A program made the translations under genes and the position numbers. Source: Fodinibius halophilus (lineage in GTDB: Bacteria > Bacteroidota > Rhodothermia > Balneolales > Balneolaceae). From it: a stretch of DNA of 59,426 nt. The stretch covers positions 1 through 59,426 of the forward strand of contig NZ_JAALLS010000027.1 of assembly GCF_011059105.1 (NCBI RefSeq), given 5' to 3'. The notes beneath the pieces are model-generated. The model saw nothing but the letters and a program-made list of their open reading frames with translations. It searched no databases and was not told where the DNA came from. The stretch's first letter is position 1; each line of letters opens with the position of its first letter. Below, piece by piece: positions 46,123 to 54,744 of the stretch.

Positions 46123-46899
46123 CTAGGAATACTCTACCAGTTCTTGAATAAATTTTGCGGATTCAGATAATACGAGTTCAGGCCGTTTTTTGTGGGGCGT
46201 ATGTTTGGTTTCGGGGATGACCAGCTCTTCTGATCTTCCACTGGTCTGATTAACAATAGTATGGACCTGTTCCAGACTGCCAAATTGATCCTCATTTCCC
46301 TGTATAATCATCGAGGGACAGGTAACAGATGGTAAAAAGTCTTCAATATTCCACTTCTTAAAGCGGTCTGATGTCCAGGTGTCGGCCCAGGCCCAAAACA
46401 TATCATCAGTTTTATCTCCGTGATATTTTGCCAGTTTCTTTTTTAAATCCGTTTTTTCGTATCGCTTTATAACTTCTTTGATCCCACTGATAGTAATATC
46501 CTCCACAAAAATATGGGCACCCTCTGTTATGATCCCCAAAATTGATTCGGGATACTTTGCGGCCGCCATTAAGGCTATTGAACCACCGTCGCTATGACCA
46601 AAAAGAATGGCATCGTCAATATCCCAGAAATCCAGCAGTTCGTGTAAGATATCGGCTTCCAGCTCCATATAGTTGTTATCACGTTTGGAATAGGAGAAGG
46701 GCGGTGACTGCCCATATCCTTGCCGATCATAAATGATTAGATTGCATTCTGTACGTTCTGCTACTTTTTCCGGGAAATCCCGCCAGAGTTCAATGCAGCC
46801 CAGGGAATCATGCAGAAAGACCAGGGTAGGGCGGTTCGGGTAATTCAGGACCTTTTTTACGGCAATTTCATCGAGGGAGAAGTTGAGATCAGTACACAT
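46123..46899 (-). CDS. Alpha/beta hydrolase
   Basis: The 258-residue protein has the nucleophile elbow FGHSDGGSIAL (Ser ~103) and the oxyanion-type segment FLHDSLGCIELW. The catalytic Asp is likely in GNEDQFGSL (~216) and His in ETKHTPH (~240). No signal peptide is present, so it is cytoplasmic. Relatives hydrolyse esters, peptides or epoxides; the substrate is unknown. It is monocistronic. Confidence 0.85.
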   Translation of the reverse strand: MCTDLNFSLDEIAVKKVLNYPNRPTLVFLHDSLGCIELWRDFPEKVAERTECNLIIYDRQGYGQSPPFSYSKRDNNYMELEADILHELLDFWDIDDAILFGHSDGGSIALMAAAKYPESILGIITEGAHIFVEDITISGIKEVIKRYEKTDLKKKLAKYHGDKTDDMFWAWADTWTSDRFKKWNIEDFLPSVTCPSMIIQGNEDQFGSLEQVHTIVNQTSGRSEELVIPETKHTPHKKRPELVLSESAKFIQELVEYS

Positions 46900-47214
46900 G
46901 TTATTAGTCAGAATTCAGATAAATAAGGCAGCTTGTACCAGTATTGAAGATGCAGAATAGTGACTCAGTAAATAAAGAAGGCAATCCGAAAAGTCCAGTA
47001 CTTTGAAATGCTTTTTATATGGAGAATGATAAGTGATCTTAGGCCCTCAATGGAACAGCTTTGCTGGTCGGTGCTGTTGAAGAGGTATGGCTATCACAAG
47101 ACCAATCATTTGAGAAAGATGGAATATGTCCGTGTAGATAATTCTTTTAGGCGGGATGATGGAAGATGATACGCTACTTCACAAGTAATCGAGTTGGGAG
47201 TGCTGGAATATTCA
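46900..47214. other. Spacer without recognisable gene
   Basis: About 315 bp. A short plus-strand open frame (47,050-47,169) is coding-like in composition but has no recognised family and no ribosome binding site, so I do not call it. Confidence 0.35.
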
Positions 47215-47616
47215 TTATTGTTTTTTGTCAAGATGATACCGGAATGCCATTTGTATACAGATCATTAATTGTTTCTTGGGGATTGGTTTATCAACCGGAA
47301 ATACAATCGCTCGGTTTCCTTCGAATTGCAGCTCATCCTCAAACATTGACCTGAAGGTACGAACCAGACTGGTATTGCAACTCACATACATACCTATTTG
47401 CTTGGGACTTTTTGATTTCCAATCAATCCTTACTGTGGTGCCGCTCTTTGTTTGGGATGGAAGATAGGCCGGTTCACCCCACTTTAAGGTTTCTTCCAGC
47501 TCTCCAACGCCCTCCGTTGAACGCGCTACTTCCAAAATGAGCTTACGGAGTGCTTCCATCTTAGGTTTTATATGATCAGGGTATGAGCTGAATTTTTGTT
47601 TGACTTCACTTTCCAT
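47215..47616 (-). CDS. DUF1801 family protein
   Basis: The 133-residue soluble protein matches DUF1801 (YdhG-like): an N-terminal MEALRKLILEVARST helix, a central ETLKWGEPAYLP motif (~44-55) and IDWKSKSPKQIGMYVSCNTS. The family is thought to be a lipid- or iron-related fold, with no firm biochemical function. It stands alone between two spacers. Confidence 0.8.
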   Translation of the reverse strand: MESEVKQKFSSYPDHIKPKMEALRKLILEVARSTEGVGELEETLKWGEPAYLPSQTKSGTTVRIDWKSKSPKQIGMYVSCNTSLVRTFRSMFEDELQFEGNRAIVFPVDKPIPKKQLMICIQMAFRYHLDKKQ

Positions 47617-47917
47617 AAATATTCTCTAAATGATGAATTGTTAGTTTTTAAATAGTAAAAAATCAGCTGCAATTGTAGAAAAAAGTGTGAGCTTTTGCTT
47701 TTAGTAGAGAATGTAAGTAAAAAATATATTGAAAAAAGAGCTAATACTAATTGATACTTATTGGCTTGCAGGCTAATTGATTTCTTTTAAAAAAGGGAGA
47801 CATATTATTTGGATAAGATGTGAATCAGTAAATATAATTTTCAAGCTATCCGTTTTTTGTTTACTATATTCACATATAAAGGGTTGAATAAACAAGGGTT
47901 AAACTAAAAAAGGTGTT
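47617..47917. other. AT-rich promoter spacer
   Basis: About 300 bp of AT-rich sequence between divergent genes. TTTTTTGTTTACTATATTCACA lies near 47,851, about 70 bp upstream of the lipoprotein start, and could hold its promoter. No gene seen. Confidence 0.35.
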
Positions 47918-48874
47918 ATGAGATATTTCTATCAAGCAGTGCTCTTCGGTATACTATTCGTAAGTTTACTTTCCTGTACCGAAAAGAAAGAGAAGAAAAC
48001 ATCAGATGACGGACGTACTTTAGTGGAGGTTAGTGCAATTTACGAAGCCGAAAATGATCGTCACCTGTTTAAAACTGAAACCGATACTATACCGGCTGGT
48101 TGGACTACATTTAGATTCATTAATCAAAGTCCAATGGTGCACTTTTTGTTTTTTGATTACTTGCCAAAAGGGAAGACAAGTGAAGATTTATTGTCAGAGA
48201 TAAGTCCGGTATTTCAGGAATCCTCTTATTTATTGATGGAGGGAAAACAAGACTCGGCGCAGGAAGTCTTTTCGAAACTTCCGGACTGGTTTGGGAAAGT
48301 CGTATTTCGCGGGGGCGCCGGATTCGTTTCGCCCGGCCAGACCACCGAAACCACCCTTTTTATGAAGCCTGGCAGTTATGTAATGGAATGTTACATAAAA
48401 ACAGCTGACGGTACTTTTCACTGGACGAAAGGGATGACCAGAGACCTACATGTTACCTCTGATACAACGGAAGTCCAACCACCACAGTCACCTTCTGTAG
48501 TAGTAACTACCACCGATGATGGCTTGGATATCGAAGGGGAGATAAGCCCGGGCAAACATCTGGTTAAAGTGCAGTTTAATGAAGAAAATCCCGGGATGAT
48601 CGCCAGAGATGTGCATATTGCTAAATTAGGCGAAAATGATAATCCAGAGGATATAAAAAGCTGGATAGACTTTAATAATGCTCAAGGGCTTGTTTCTACC
48701 GCTGAGGATCCAGCTCCCACTACTTTCATAGGAGGGACCCACGAAATGCCAAAAGGTAATACGGCCTACTTTACCGTAGAGCTGGAACCGGGCCGATATG
48801 CCTGGATATCGGAGCAACCCGTCAGCAAAGCTACGTTCAAAGAGTTTACAGTATCTTCTGAATCTGAGTACTAA
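47918..48874 (+). CDS. Lipoprotein with cupredoxin-like domain
   Basis: The 318-residue protein has a lipobox LLSC (Cys20). Residues ~35-185 look like a cupredoxin fold with possible copper ligands: His in SPMVHFLFF (~70), then Cys, His and Met in GSYVMECYIKTADG and FHWTKGM (~150-170). A second similar domain (~205-315) keeps the beta pattern (EISPGKHLVKVQFNEENPGM, ELEPGRYAWI) but lacks the Cys-His-Met cluster. It is probably a periplasmic electron carrier or copper-binding protein. This is a fold inference; the family is not one I can name. Confidence 0.6.
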   Translation: MRYFYQAVLFGILFVSLLSCTEKKEKKTSDDGRTLVEVSAIYEAENDRHLFKTETDTIPAGWTTFRFINQSPMVHFLFFDYLPKGKTSEDLLSEISPVFQESSYLLMEGKQDSAQEVFSKLPDWFGKVVFRGGAGFVSPGQTTETTLFMKPGSYVMECYIKTADGTFHWTKGMTRDLHVTSDTTEVQPPQSPSVVVTTTDDGLDIEGEISPGKHLVKVQFNEENPGMIARDVHIAKLGENDNPEDIKSWIDFNNAQGLVSTAEDPAPTTFIGGTHEMPKGNTAYFTVELEPGRYAWISEQPVSKATFKEFTVSSESEY

Positions 48875-49113
48875 TTATGGTTACCGTTGTTAAGTTTGGG
48901 TAGAAGATCTCAGCTTAGGTAGAAGAGGTTTAACCGGTCTGTTTGATATAGCCAATTTAGACGGGCTATAAATACCAATATTTAACGTCGGTTGTTCTAT
49001 TTCAGGTCAGCAATCATGGATACCAGAATAGGACACCGACCCCGGTTGTCAGAGGTGCCTCGCAGGCTGGGACTGGACTTTATAGGGGGCATCCCCCTTT
49101 TAAAAGGAGGGTT
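48875..49113. other. Spacer with GGGGGCATCCCCC repeat
   Basis: A GGGGGC-AT-CCCCCTTTTAAAAGGAGGG segment at 49,085-49,111 has overlapping inverted repeats and lies immediately at the 3' end of the convergent YciI-like gene. Otherwise nothing seen. Confidence 0.4.
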
Positions 49114-49401
49114 TTAGCCTCTGTGTATTTCATACACCCCTGTGCTATCAACAATAGGACATTTCGCAGTTATTTTTTCTGCTTCATCGAGGTCCCTCGC
49201 TTCAATAACAGTGTAACCGGTGATAGAATCTTTAGTAAAGGGGAGATCGGTAGTTCCTGATTTTGATATTTCTAGTCCACCTCGAAGCCCACCTCGGTCG
49301 ACCTGAATAGCTTCAATTGATTTAAACCACTGATTCCAGGCAGCCATATCTTTTGGCGTAGGATTTTCAAAGCCGTAATGTAAAATTAGAAAATTCTTCA
49401 A
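49114..49401 (-). CDS. YCII-related (DGPF-type) protein
   Basis: The 95-residue protein has the YCII ferredoxin-like fold: MKNFLILHYGFENPTPKDMA start, KDSITGYTVIEARDLDEAEK in the centre and a CPIVDSTGVYEIH end. Related YciI/DGPF proteins are small enzymes or sigma-factor-linked proteins, often next to ECF sigma genes. An ECF sigma factor lies 1 kb away on the same strand, but another gene separates them. Function is not established. Confidence 0.75.
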   Translation of the reverse strand: MKNFLILHYGFENPTPKDMAAWNQWFKSIEAIQVDRGGLRGGLEISKSGTTDLPFTKDSITGYTVIEARDLDEAEKITAKCPIVDSTGVYEIHRG

Positions 49402-49727
49402 TATTGATACCTCTTAATTTTTTCTGTGGTTTCGAATTATGTCCAGTGAACCATAGTAACTATTCTACGTGTTAATTGCTCATGATTCAGAACCTCTTTT
49501 GGTAAAGCAGATCTAATGTTATGGGCTATGTGAAGGCAATTGTTTACCAATCGAAAGGGTAACTTATAAAATAGGAAGGGGGGCAATAAACTGGGGATAA
49601 ACTACACCGAAACCACCGGCCGGCGAAGCAGAAAGGAGGGAGGTGCCGGCTGGCCCGTTCGACGGGCTCTGCTTTACATTTTTCTTTTTGAAGGGCAGTC
49701 CCATTTTAAAACAGATATTCTGGAAAC
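49402..49727. other. Spacer carrying element E1 and a G+C-rich repeat
   Basis: It holds cassette-like element E1 (49,515-49,590). A GGTGCCGGCTGGCCCGTTCG segment near 49,652 then runs into CATTTTTCTTTTTGAAGGG, which resembles the spacer at 57,155-57,200. No gene. Confidence 0.45.
49515..49590 (-). repeat. Cassette-like spacer element E1
   Basis: On the minus strand it reads TTGCCCCCCTTCCTATTTTA, TAAGTTACCCTTTCGATTGG and TAAACAATTGCC. This matches E3 (53,815-53,930) closely, including the TTTCAATTGTAAACAATT block. It lacks the conserved GCATCAAGCGG tail of E2 and E3. It is the weakest member of the set. Confidence 0.45.
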
Positions 49728-50393
49728 TCATTTATTTTCATCATTGTACTCCTGGATTTGTTCTATTAGTTCTATTGAATGGATAATCGGACTCCACTCT
49801 TGATCTCCAAACAGGAGCTGGAACCATTTTTTATCTTTGTTACTCTCATCAATATTGATGAAAAGCCAAACAGCCGCATATAATGCCAGGAGTGTTACCG
49901 TAAGGGCAATAGACCACTGAATAAGATTCCATTCATTAAACATAGTTTCGTTCCACCAGAAGGTAGTCCATACCGGGAGTTGAAGAAACATAATCTGGGC
50001 AACCCATAAGGTAGACGATTTTAATTTTGCCAGTCTTTTTTGGGTTTCCAACACCGGCTCGGTAATATCAGTTTGATTTATCAGGATTAGTTGATATAGG
50101 TAGATCCACAGTCCCGCTGCGGTTACGGTCAGCTGTATTGTTGCTGAAAACAGGAAAAACTTGTTTGCCGATTCAAATCCGTACAAAAAGATCGGGATTA
50201 TAATAAGGAACCCAATGCCTACCCACAGCAGACCTGTAATGAGTGCAAACAGCTTTACGGGTCTCATTGAGGATAGTAGAGACTGCACTTTTAACGAAGT
50301 GATATCCCGGGCATTTTTTTTATTCAGGGAAAGGTTCTCTTCCAGTTTCTTATCGTATGATTTCCAGAGTTCTTCAAATTCAGGTTCTTTCAT
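49728..50393 (-). CDS. Four-helix membrane protein linked to ECF sigma factor
   Basis: The ATG at 50393, 7 nt after the sigma-factor stop, gives 221 residues. The N-terminal ~55 residues are cytoplasmic and charged (EFEELWKSYDKKLEENLSLN), then four membrane helices follow at ~65-185 and a short tail. Such a layout next to an ECF factor often indicates an anti-sigma role, but there is no recognisable zinc anti-sigma motif. The role is inferred from position. The gene ends next to spacer element E1. Confidence 0.65.
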   Translation of the reverse strand: MKEPEFEELWKSYDKKLEENLSLNKKNARDITSLKVQSLLSSMRPVKLFALITGLLWVGIGFLIIIPIFLYGFESANKFFLFSATIQLTVTAAGLWIYLYQLILINQTDITEPVLETQKRLAKLKSSTLWVAQIMFLQLPVWTTFWWNETMFNEWNLIQWSIALTVTLLALYAAVWLFINIDESNKDKKWFQLLFGDQEWSPIIHSIELIEQIQEYNDENK

Positions 50394-50400
50394 GATGCTA

Positions 50401-50913
50401 TTAGGTGTCGGTTTCAAATTTTTGTCGCAATTTTTTTTTAGCCCGTGACTTTCGGGTGGATACATTGGTTACGGAGATCCCCATGATGTCCGCAATTTCC
50501 TGTTGGTCGTAGCCATCAAGGGAGAGCATTATAATGGCACGGTCCAGCTCCTTGAGTTCCTTAATTAAACGCTGCAATTTTTCAACTTCCGGCTGCTTGC
50601 TTACTTCCTTTTCCACGGTATCAATATGTAGCAATTCATCCGGCAATGGCTGACTAATTACTCTCCTTCGTTTTTCTTTTCTGTAGTAGGAGATAGATAC
50701 ATTAAGGGCAATTCTGTAGATCCAGGTAGACAGCTTATAGTCATCATCATATTTGTCAAACGAGAGCCACAACTGAACGATTATTTCCTGGATCAGATCT
50801 TTCTTGCTGGCGTCGTTTCGGCTATAGGAGTTGGCTACTTTGTATACTATTCCTTTATGGGATGCGAGTGCGTTAAGAAAATCCTCGCTGTTATTGCCAA
50901 CGTGCATAACCAC
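50401..50913 (-). CDS. ECF-type RNA polymerase sigma factor
   Basis: The 170-residue protein has a sigma-70 region 2 (QEIIVQLWLSFDKYDDDYKL followed by STWIYRIALNVSISYYRK) and region 4 (LDRAIIMLSLDGYDQQEIAD and MGISVTNVSTRKSRAKKKL). The start is GTG at 50913 or ATG at 50907. Either way it overlaps the hydrolase gene by 17-23 nt, so the two are translated as a coupled pair. It would direct a stress or envelope regulon, with the downstream membrane protein as a possible partner. Confidence 0.88.
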   Translation of the reverse strand: MVMHVGNNSEDFLNALASHKGIVYKVANSYSRNDASKKDLIQEIIVQLWLSFDKYDDDYKLSTWIYRIALNVSISYYRKEKRRRVISQPLPDELLHIDTVEKEVSKQPEVEKLQRLIKELKELDRAIIMLSLDGYDQQEIADIMGISVTNVSTRKSRAKKKLRQKFETDT

Positions 50914-51970
50914 CCAGTTTATGGTTAGAAATCCATTTTCTAATCGTTGTCATAGCTCTTTCATCATGCCGAATGCCGTTATGTGTGGCCCCTTCAATTA
51001 TCAAAACCTCTCCGTCACTGTTTTCAGTAACAACCGGTTCAAATTCAGTTGCTACGAAAGATTCATCATTGGAGCCAACCAATACCAGCAGAGGTTTGTC
51101 CACAGCTGCAAGGCCAACTTTATAATCTTCCGGGGTCATACTTTCATTAGCTCGGTAGCTATATGTTCTGATGGGCACTTTATCAGGCAGGTTAAAGAAA
51201 AGCACCGGCAGGTGATCATACTCATGATTGCCAACAGAATTTAACATTTTTAACCCAATGATCCTTTTGATATGGATACGCATAAATTGCTGGCTGTTTC
51301 TTCCGGCCTTAGTAGCTGGAGACTTTGAAATAGTCGGAGATTTATATCCAAGCAAAGGGGCGAACATCAGATAGCCGTCCACAAGATCAGGTTTTTTCAG
51401 CATAGCAACCTGTAACGCTATTCCGCCTCCCATAGAATGACCGGCTAAAATGATACGTTGATCGGACTTTTCTTTTTTAATAGCAGTAATAACATCCACC
51501 ACATCTAAAGCATATTGATTGATCATTTCAACATCCCCCGGTGTACCTTCGGATTGACCATGGCCCCTGAGGTCCAGCGCTATCACCTCGGCATCTGTTG
51601 CTTCTCTGAGTAACCCGGCTGTTTTATTCATCATAAATGCGCCGGAAAGAACTCCATGCAGTAAAAGGATGGTAGTCATGCTGTTTTCTTGCGGATATTT
51701 GTAAGCAAAGAGTGTTTTACCATCGCTGACATTGAAACGGTACGGCTTATTTTGATACACCTGTTCAAAACCCATATCAGCCAGTACCTGTGGATCGGTA
51801 TCCGTTTGTGGTACAGCGGAAAACTCGGGTTCAGGGGAATGGATGAGCTTCAATGCATTTTCCACAACAGAGGTACTGTCCGATGCCTGACTCCATGCTG
51901 TCGAATTTGTTGTAAATACAATAATGGTGAGAAAGAGAAGAATTTTTGTGCGTTTATTGATCATTCTCAT
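50891..51970 (-). CDS. Secreted alpha/beta hydrolase (lysophospholipase-like)
   Basis: The 359-residue protein has a signal peptide (start at 51970, cleavage near WSQAS) and an alpha/beta hydrolase core from ~75. The oxyanion region is LLLHGVLSGAF, the nucleophile elbow AGHSMGGGIALQ (~178) and the Asp/His are likely in VGSNDESF and GATHNGIRHDE (~335). It resembles periplasmic monoglyceride lipases. Its stop overlaps the sigma-factor start, making a three-gene operon of hydrolase, sigma factor and membrane protein. A link of the hydrolase to the sigma factor's signal is speculation. Confidence 0.83.
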   Translation of the reverse strand: MRMINKRTKILLFLTIIVFTTNSTAWSQASDSTSVVENALKLIHSPEPEFSAVPQTDTDPQVLADMGFEQVYQNKPYRFNVSDGKTLFAYKYPQENSMTTILLLHGVLSGAFMMNKTAGLLREATDAEVIALDLRGHGQSEGTPGDVEMINQYALDVVDVITAIKKEKSDQRIILAGHSMGGGIALQVAMLKKPDLVDGYLMFAPLLGYKSPTISKSPATKAGRNSQQFMRIHIKRIIGLKMLNSVGNHEYDHLPVLFFNLPDKVPIRTYSYRANESMTPEDYKVGLAAVDKPLLVLVGSNDESFVATEFEPVVTENSDGEVLIIEGATHNGIRHDERAMTTIRKWISNHKLGGYARWQ

Positions 51971-52235
51971 GTGACAATAATTAGTGTTTGTTTAACTGTT
52001 TATCTAATTATTCGCATGAGAATTTAATATCTCACACTTTTTTCCTGATTTTTTTAAATCTGTGCTCTTGATTATTGATACAATGCTTAATCATAAATTC
52101 ATTTCGAATTGAAAGTGCTATAACTACTCGGGGCTTAATCGGCGCGGAAATTATAAGTTACTAAATGGCTATAAATTTAAAATAATCGATCTCGGAAACC
52201 ATTCCGTATAACTTTCGGGGTTGCCGGTTGATGCG
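51971..52235. other. Spacer, AT-rich, no gene seen
   Basis: About 265 bp between the hydrolase start and the DinB-like remnant. It includes a TTATACGGAATGG segment near 52,202 (minus strand) that recalls the GTTATAC ends of the cassette-like elements. Confidence 0.35.
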
Positions 52236-52575
52236 CTATTGTACCACTCTACACCCATTTTTAAGTTGCTCAGTATGGTGAATATAAAGCTCAATTTGTA
52301 CTTCTATCCAGTCTCTGTATTCTTTATTAGACATCATAAATGTCGTTTTCAATAGCTTTTTTGAGCCCATTTTGGAAAAAGCCAAATTATTGAATGACTT
52401 CTTTATCCCATCCCGTTATATCAGCAATAACTCGTTTGGGAGACCAAGAACCGCAAGCTCCAGGATAATTTCTCTTAGGTTTTTCTATCCGTTGAATCAC
52501 TTCAATAAATTGAAGCTGCAGATTTCTAAGCTCTTCGATTAAAATTTCCCAGGATGTGGAGATGATAGGAGTAAG
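52236..52575 (-). pseudogene. DinB/ClbS-DfsB-like remnant
   Basis: Two out-of-frame pieces survive. The first reads EELRNLQLQFIEVIQRIEKP with GACGSWSPKRVIADITGWDK, the second (about 52,236-52,330) EYRDWIEVQIELYIHHTEQL. Together they match the start and end of DinB-like ClbS/DfsB proteins, with a frame change and an early stop between them. The N-terminal ATG is lost because the upstream part is element E2. Confidence 0.55.
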
Positions 52576-52576
52576 T

Positions 52577-52680
52577 GGTATAACAAACTGGCGCATAAGC
52601 TGCAGGCCCCAACGCAGCAAATTAATTACAAATAAAAGAGTAAATAAGCGGGCAAGAATGGCACTGAATCCGCTTGATGC
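52577..52680 (-). repeat. Cassette-like spacer element E2
   Basis: On the minus strand it starts GCATCAAGCGGATTCAGTGC, then CATTCTTGCCCGCTTATTTA, a TTTTATTTGTAATTAATTTG block, GCTGCGTTGGGGCCTGCAGC and TATGCGCCAGTTTGTTATAC. The conserved tail matches E3 and E5, and TATGCG...GTTATAC matches E6. It replaces the 5' end of the DinB-like remnant. Confidence 0.65.
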
Positions 52681-52697
52681 GAAAGTATCCCGCTGTC

Positions 52698-52722
52698 AAA
52701 AAAGCTCCCTTCAAGGGAGCTT
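52698..52722 (-). terminator. Rho-independent terminator
   Basis: AAGCTCCCTT and AAGGGAGCTT form a perfect 10-bp stem with a 1-nt loop, followed on the minus strand by a T tract (positions 52,703-52,698). It lies about 125 bp downstream of the amidohydrolase gene. Confidence 0.7.
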
Positions 52723-52849
52723 CCCCTGTAGCAGTCGGTTTCAACCGCCAGAGGATATAGTGCCGACTGAAGATCCTAGATAGTTGTGTTGCCAGCTACC
52801 GCTTCCGCTTACCGGCGAATTGACAAAAGGGATAGTCCAAAATGTTTAA

Positions 52850-53788
52850 TTACTTGCCATGATGTGTTGCAATTGTTTGCTTGCTGAGCCTAAAAAAAGT
52901 AGCGGCATTATCATAAAAAATATTGCGACGTTCTTCGTCGGACAAGAACTTAAAGGAATTTAGTCCTTTGATCATTGAACCTATTGGTACATTATCAGAA
53001 CCGAACATAATGCGATCTCCAAGACCGGCCTCAATAAAGTCTTTTAAGAGCTTTTTATGTATTTTATCCGGATAAATACTGTTTAGGATCGACATATCTG
53101 CATACACATTGGGGTGCGTTTTCATAAGTTCAATGGCCTGTTTATGAAATTTGACTTCCCCACCATGCATCAACCAAATTCGAAGGTTCGGATATTTTTC
53201 CAGAACCGGTTTAAGTAGCAGGGGATTCCCCATTTCCCCATTGAAGTTTGGGCAGCAACCCGACATGCGTTTCTTTGGGGGTGGCCCATCAGCTGCATGA
53301 ACCCCCACGGGAATCGAATATTTTGCAGCAAGGTTGAAATAGGGGTCCAGGTGATCATGCGAGGGTTTAATACCATAATAGACGTATAGCAGTTCTCCCA
53401 TTACATCCATTTGTCCAGCTTTGTACTGTTTTTCCAACCAACTAATCTCAGGCCAACCGCTGTTTTCTTTAAAACAGGGATACATTCTTGGGTAGGTGCC
53501 GTCGGTACAGGGAAAGGTAGGGCCAATTATGAATTTATCCGGGGCCGACTCTTTCCATTGACGAGCCAGTGTTCGGTTAGCACCAGATAACACAGACAAC
53601 ACGACGTTATAGTCTTTCATATGCTGCAGTACCGATGGTAGATCCGAGTTTATGTTTTTAGATCCTTCATTTGTGGCATGCAGATGTACATCAATAATGG
53701 GGAGTGATTGTTGAGGAGCTGTTTGAGCTACCGCGATATTGGTAAAACAGATCAGTAAAAATGACAAACAGTATTTGTTGATACACAT
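52850..53788 (-). CDS. Secreted amidohydrolase-2 family protein
   Basis: The 312-residue protein has a signal peptide (YCLSFLLICFTNIAVAQ) and a metal-dependent TIM-barrel core. Ligands are HLH in IIDVHLHAT (~36), His in VGVHAADGPPP (~165), His in WLMHGGE (~205) and Asp in MFGSDNVP (~258). Members hydrolyse amides or decarboxylate aromatic acids in many pathways; the substrate is unknown. Spacer elements E2 and E3 lie on its two sides, so it forms a single-gene unit. Confidence 0.82.
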   Translation of the reverse strand: MCINKYCLSFLLICFTNIAVAQTAPQQSLPIIDVHLHATNEGSKNINSDLPSVLQHMKDYNVVLSVLSGANRTLARQWKESAPDKFIIGPTFPCTDGTYPRMYPCFKENSGWPEISWLEKQYKAGQMDVMGELLYVYYGIKPSHDHLDPYFNLAAKYSIPVGVHAADGPPPKKRMSGCCPNFNGEMGNPLLLKPVLEKYPNLRIWLMHGGEVKFHKQAIELMKTHPNVYADMSILNSIYPDKIHKKLLKDFIEAGLGDRIMFGSDNVPIGSMIKGLNSFKFLSDEERRNIFYDNAATFFRLSKQTIATHHGK

Positions 53789-53814
53789 GCTGAATCCCCT
53801 TATTTGTTAAGTAG

Positions 53815-53930
53815 TTGGGCTAACGCCCGCTGATTAACCGGCAGGCGCAGGAGTGTTGAAATTGTTTACAATTGAAAGATTAACCATAAAAAGGGAAGTG
53901 GGCAAGAATGGCACTGAATCCGCTTGATGC
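53815..53930 (-). repeat. Cassette-like spacer element E3
   Basis: On the minus strand: the tail GCATCAAGCGGATTCAGTGC, then CATTCTTGCCCACTTCCC, TTTATGGTTAATCTTTCAAT, TGTAAACAATTTCAAC, ACTCCTGCGCCTGCCGG and ATCAGCGGGCGTTAGCCC. CGCCTGC and GCGGGCG form a seven-pair stem with one G-T, bordered by TTCAAC and GTTAGCC. That layout is the one expected of an attC-like site. It ends 27 nt before the amidohydrolase ATG. Confidence 0.7.
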
Positions 53931-54066
53931 TAAGAGTACTCAATAAATGGGAGGCAGATAAGGAACAGGCACTTGTCCGTCATTGAGGGATCTGTTAACC
54001 TACTGTACAAATACATCATCCTATGTGGTTGTACGCCCAATCTCCGGGTTAAACGTTTTGATGTAT
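53931..54066. other. Spacer without gene
   Basis: Short stretch between E3 and the next gene end; nothing seen. Confidence 0.35.
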
Positions 54067-54666
54067 CTATTTCAAACCATCAATTACTTCCCGATAATAT
54101 TCAATGAGCAGCCTCTCTTGGCCTACCAGTTCTGAAAACCGTAACTGAAACTGAATCAGCGTTGCATCAATATTTTCGAGATTGTGGGTTTCACGTTCAA
54201 AAAAAATTTTAGATATATCCTGAATTGTTTGATTGAATATTACATCCTGCAGCGCATAGACACCGGTTAATGTTTCCACGGTTTCAAAATTAAATTCATT
54301 TACGATATCAGTAGATTTTGCAGTCTCCCATGCCGTGCTGCTCAGGTTAGAATCGATGAAACTGCGGTCATCTGTCAGTATTTGCAAATTGAAAAATGGC
54401 TGAGCAATTAATTGCTGTTTTAAACTGTCACTCTCTCCTGCGACAATTTGTTCGGTCCGTATTCTGATCCGGTCATGAACCGTTAACCAGTTTTCTAGCA
54501 CACTAAGATTTCTTTCTAATTCTGCAGTGATCTTGTTTATGGCTTTTTCTTTTTGCCTGGAGGTTTCAATATTTTGAACAACCTGATTCAGAAACAGCGC
54601 AAGCATTACACTGAATACGATCAGGGTTCCTTCAAAAAGGTAATTTTTCCATTTTTTAGACTGCAT
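54067..54666 (-). CDS. Single-TM protein, unknown
   Basis: I prefer the ATG at 54666, giving 199 residues starting MQSKKWKNYLFEG, because the upstream extension is basic and Cys-rich. A single membrane helix (EGTLIVFSVMLALFLNQVV, ~10-28) is followed by a long soluble part, predicted helical, with NKITAELERNLSVLENWLTV. The FEGTLIVFSVMLALFLN pattern resembles unnamed membrane proteins (DUF6090-like). Function unknown. The neighbour CPBP protease begins upstream 79 nt away. Confidence 0.62.
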   Translation of the reverse strand: MQSKKWKNYLFEGTLIVFSVMLALFLNQVVQNIETSRQKEKAINKITAELERNLSVLENWLTVHDRIRIRTEQIVAGESDSLKQQLIAQPFFNLQILTDDRSFIDSNLSSTAWETAKSTDIVNEFNFETVETLTGVYALQDVIFNQTIQDISKIFFERETHNLENIDATLIQFQLRFSELVGQERLLIEYYREVIDGLK

Positions 54667-54744
54667 ATCTCGATTGTTACATTTCTGTTTATAAGTATTT
54701 TTAGGAACTTGAACATAAAAGCACAAAGAGGAATAGGGATTGAG

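Noticed and set aside
47050-47169. 39-codon plus-strand open frame
   Set aside because: Composition is coding-like but in two frames at once, with no start signal or family.
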